A stretch of 64,000 nucleotides of DNA. Origin: Corticium candelabrum (lineage: Eukaryota; Porifera; Homoscleromorpha; Homosclerophorida; Plakinidae). Under the pieces are notes generated by a model. It ran no database searches and had not been told where the DNA came from. It saw nothing but the letters and a program-made list of their open reading frames with translations. The translations under genes and the position numbers were made by a program. The stretch lies in contig NC_085086.1 in assembly GCF_963422355.1 (NCBI RefSeq), positions 9,046,436-9,110,435 on the forward strand, given 5' to 3'. Below, in pieces: positions 58,167-64,000 of this stretch; position 1 is the first letter of the stretch, and every line of letters starts with the position of its first letter.

Positions 58167-58300
58167 CAAATCTCGGATATCGTTGTTATTCCGCTTCGAG
58201 TAAGTGGCAGCTAATTGCCTTGATAATTACCTTGGCAAAGCTGCAATTCGCCTCGGAGTAGTAACAACGGTATCCTTGACGTGTCCATATGATAACTAGT
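58167..58300. mobile_element. Probable 134-bp inverted-repeat insertion
   Basis: CTCGGATATCGTTGTTATTC and its imperfect complement (…GTAACAACGGTATCC) face each other. AATTGTA flanks the insert directly (58160-58166, 58301-58307). The matching place after gene E (near 39335-39345) lacks it. The outermost bases do not pair well, so the exact ends are uncertain. Confidence 0.55.
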
Positions 58301-58404
58301 AATTGTAGGGCTTGAGCAAAAATTATCAGACTCAACTACTGATAAAAGTGTCTAGGCAACACTTAAAAAACAAGCCTACTACGCACCTGACTGTTAGCCT
58401 CGAC

Positions 58405-58469
58405 CTCCCAGACCCGTGTAGCGCCGATTCAGGGCCGATTTTTGAATCGGTGCTACACGAGTCTGGGAG
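58405..58469. repeat. Strong hairpin, CTCCCAGAC...GTCTGGGAG
   Basis: The arms CTCCCAGACCCGTGTAGC and GCTACACGAGTCTGGGAG continue into CCGATTCA/TGAATCGG, with a loop of about 12 nt. The counterpart after gene E is at 39439-39503. Confidence 0.85.
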
Positions 58470-59052
58470 TAACTTACCTATCAAGCGTGCATGACCTTCA
58501 GGCTCAATTTAGACCACAGTTTGTCAATTTCTACTATAAATCAATAAATCATCATGCGTAGATCATCCAGCACGTATTTTTCACTGTACTTGTTGACTTT
58601 TATAATATCTGGAGCCACAGTACTTTAGATTGGGTCACAATTTGCCCCATCACCATGTAAACGCAACCCTGACTGACAGACATGAACAAACCTTTCATAT
58701 GTCTCTTCCCAAAGAAAGCCTCTATAGCAAGACTCCACTTTTGTTCCGTTTCTGCCCGGACTTTCTTCGTTTCGCTGCCGAAATTGTCACGGAATCCAGC
58801 TGACGGATTCAGTCATGCTCAACAGCAAACCCGTATGTTCCTTGCAAACCCAGAGACACTGCGCAGTACGTTTACATACGGTGTGTATACTTGAGCGGGC
58901 AAATGCGGTAAGACCAGACTGTAAAGAAGGGTTGATCGAAACCCATTAGTGAAAGAACCTCTGTCTAGATTTGACACTGAGATGCTTTGACAAAAATCAG
59001 ATGACATGCAACACGTACGTGCCTGCATGTGGCGTACGCTCTCTGTCTGATA
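58470..59052. other. Spacer, copy of 39504-40200
   Basis: Co-linear with the region after gene E but lacking the 73-bp MITE. No gene is seen. Confidence 0.4.
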
Positions 59053-63718
<4,666 letters not shown>

Positions 63719-64000
63719 ACTGCCAACTCTTGTGCGACTGATAACTTTGTTTTAGTTACAAACTGCAACTAGGCGTATGCATAGATACTACTGTATACGA
63801 CATATTTAGCTGCATGTATGTCGTGTTTGCTGCTGAGCTGTTACTGTAAGCTTATGAAAGATACTTGTCGCTGATTACTCAAATAAGCAAAGGTTGTTAA
63901 TTAATTACGAATATGAATGCAGTCAAACCTCCACAACTAGTTATCTCGCAGCATATGCTTGTTGCCAATAGCATTTCTTTCATTTGCAGTTCTAGAGTGT
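63719..64000 (+). other. 3' flank of gene Z
   Basis: The sequence TGATTACTCAAATAAGCAAAGGTTGTT near 63874 resembles the 3' flanks of the other genes, so the downstream block is shared. The window ends here. Confidence 0.4.

Overview
The window looks like animal nuclear DNA, probably from an early-branching animal such as a sponge. That placement is an inference with low confidence. The basis is that every recognisable gene is a small, intron-split, secreted collagen ending in the C-terminal domain typical of CTHRC1 (collagen triple helix repeat containing 1), a family known from animals. A very short phase-0 intron (58-66 nt, 30 nt in one dead copy) splits that domain at the same point in nearly every copy. 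I see no tRNA, rRNA, CRISPR array or bacterial-style operon.

The window is one tandem gene cluster, all on the + strand. Each gene has a signal-peptide exon, then an exon holding a short Cys-x-Cys (or single Cys) head, 15-25 Gly-X-Y triplets and the motif N-W-K-Q-C, then a short intron and the last exon. The last exon carries C-x-[18 protein letters not shown]-(D/N)-G-xEC, HYPHQ-(I/V)-GG and LDS-(V)-xR. Six copies read as intact: A (8025-9679), B (15801-17859), C (21724-23203), E (35338-38785), F (53558-57324) and Z (61730-63718). Y1 (44192-45879) is intact apart from one stop codon at an exon edge. D, Y2 and the copies near 1.9-3.1, 40.9-41.3 and 42.7-43.0 kb are pseudogenes. Two signal exons (1446 and 4486) stand alone without a usable body.

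Region by region: 1-14.4 kb is a long unit (orphan exon, pseudogene, second orphan exon, gene A, a MITE and a foldback element). 14.4-34 kb holds short units B, C and D. 34-52.2 kb is a second long unit (gene E, two pseudogenes, Y1, Y2). 52.2-64 kb is a third long unit (gene F, then gene Z). On top of this lies a tandem duplication of about 13.5 kb: roughly 8.6-22.1 kb matches 22.1-35.8 kb in order, with offsets of 13,514-13,614. Its junction falls in an intron of gene C, so C looks like a fusion of one gene's promoter and signal exon with another gene's body.

Three kinds of signal exon (starting MKFTLFF, MKS and MAMTLP/MAITLP) have been recombined with four kinds of body. New internal exons seem to have arisen twice, once from a partial tandem duplication and once from a truncated signal exon. 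(CA)n/(CG)n tracts lie at several of these joins. The products should be secreted trimeric short collagens. Nearly identical paralogs differ most in two short stretches of the C-terminal domain, which suggests diversified binding. I cannot tell the partner or the process from sequence alone.
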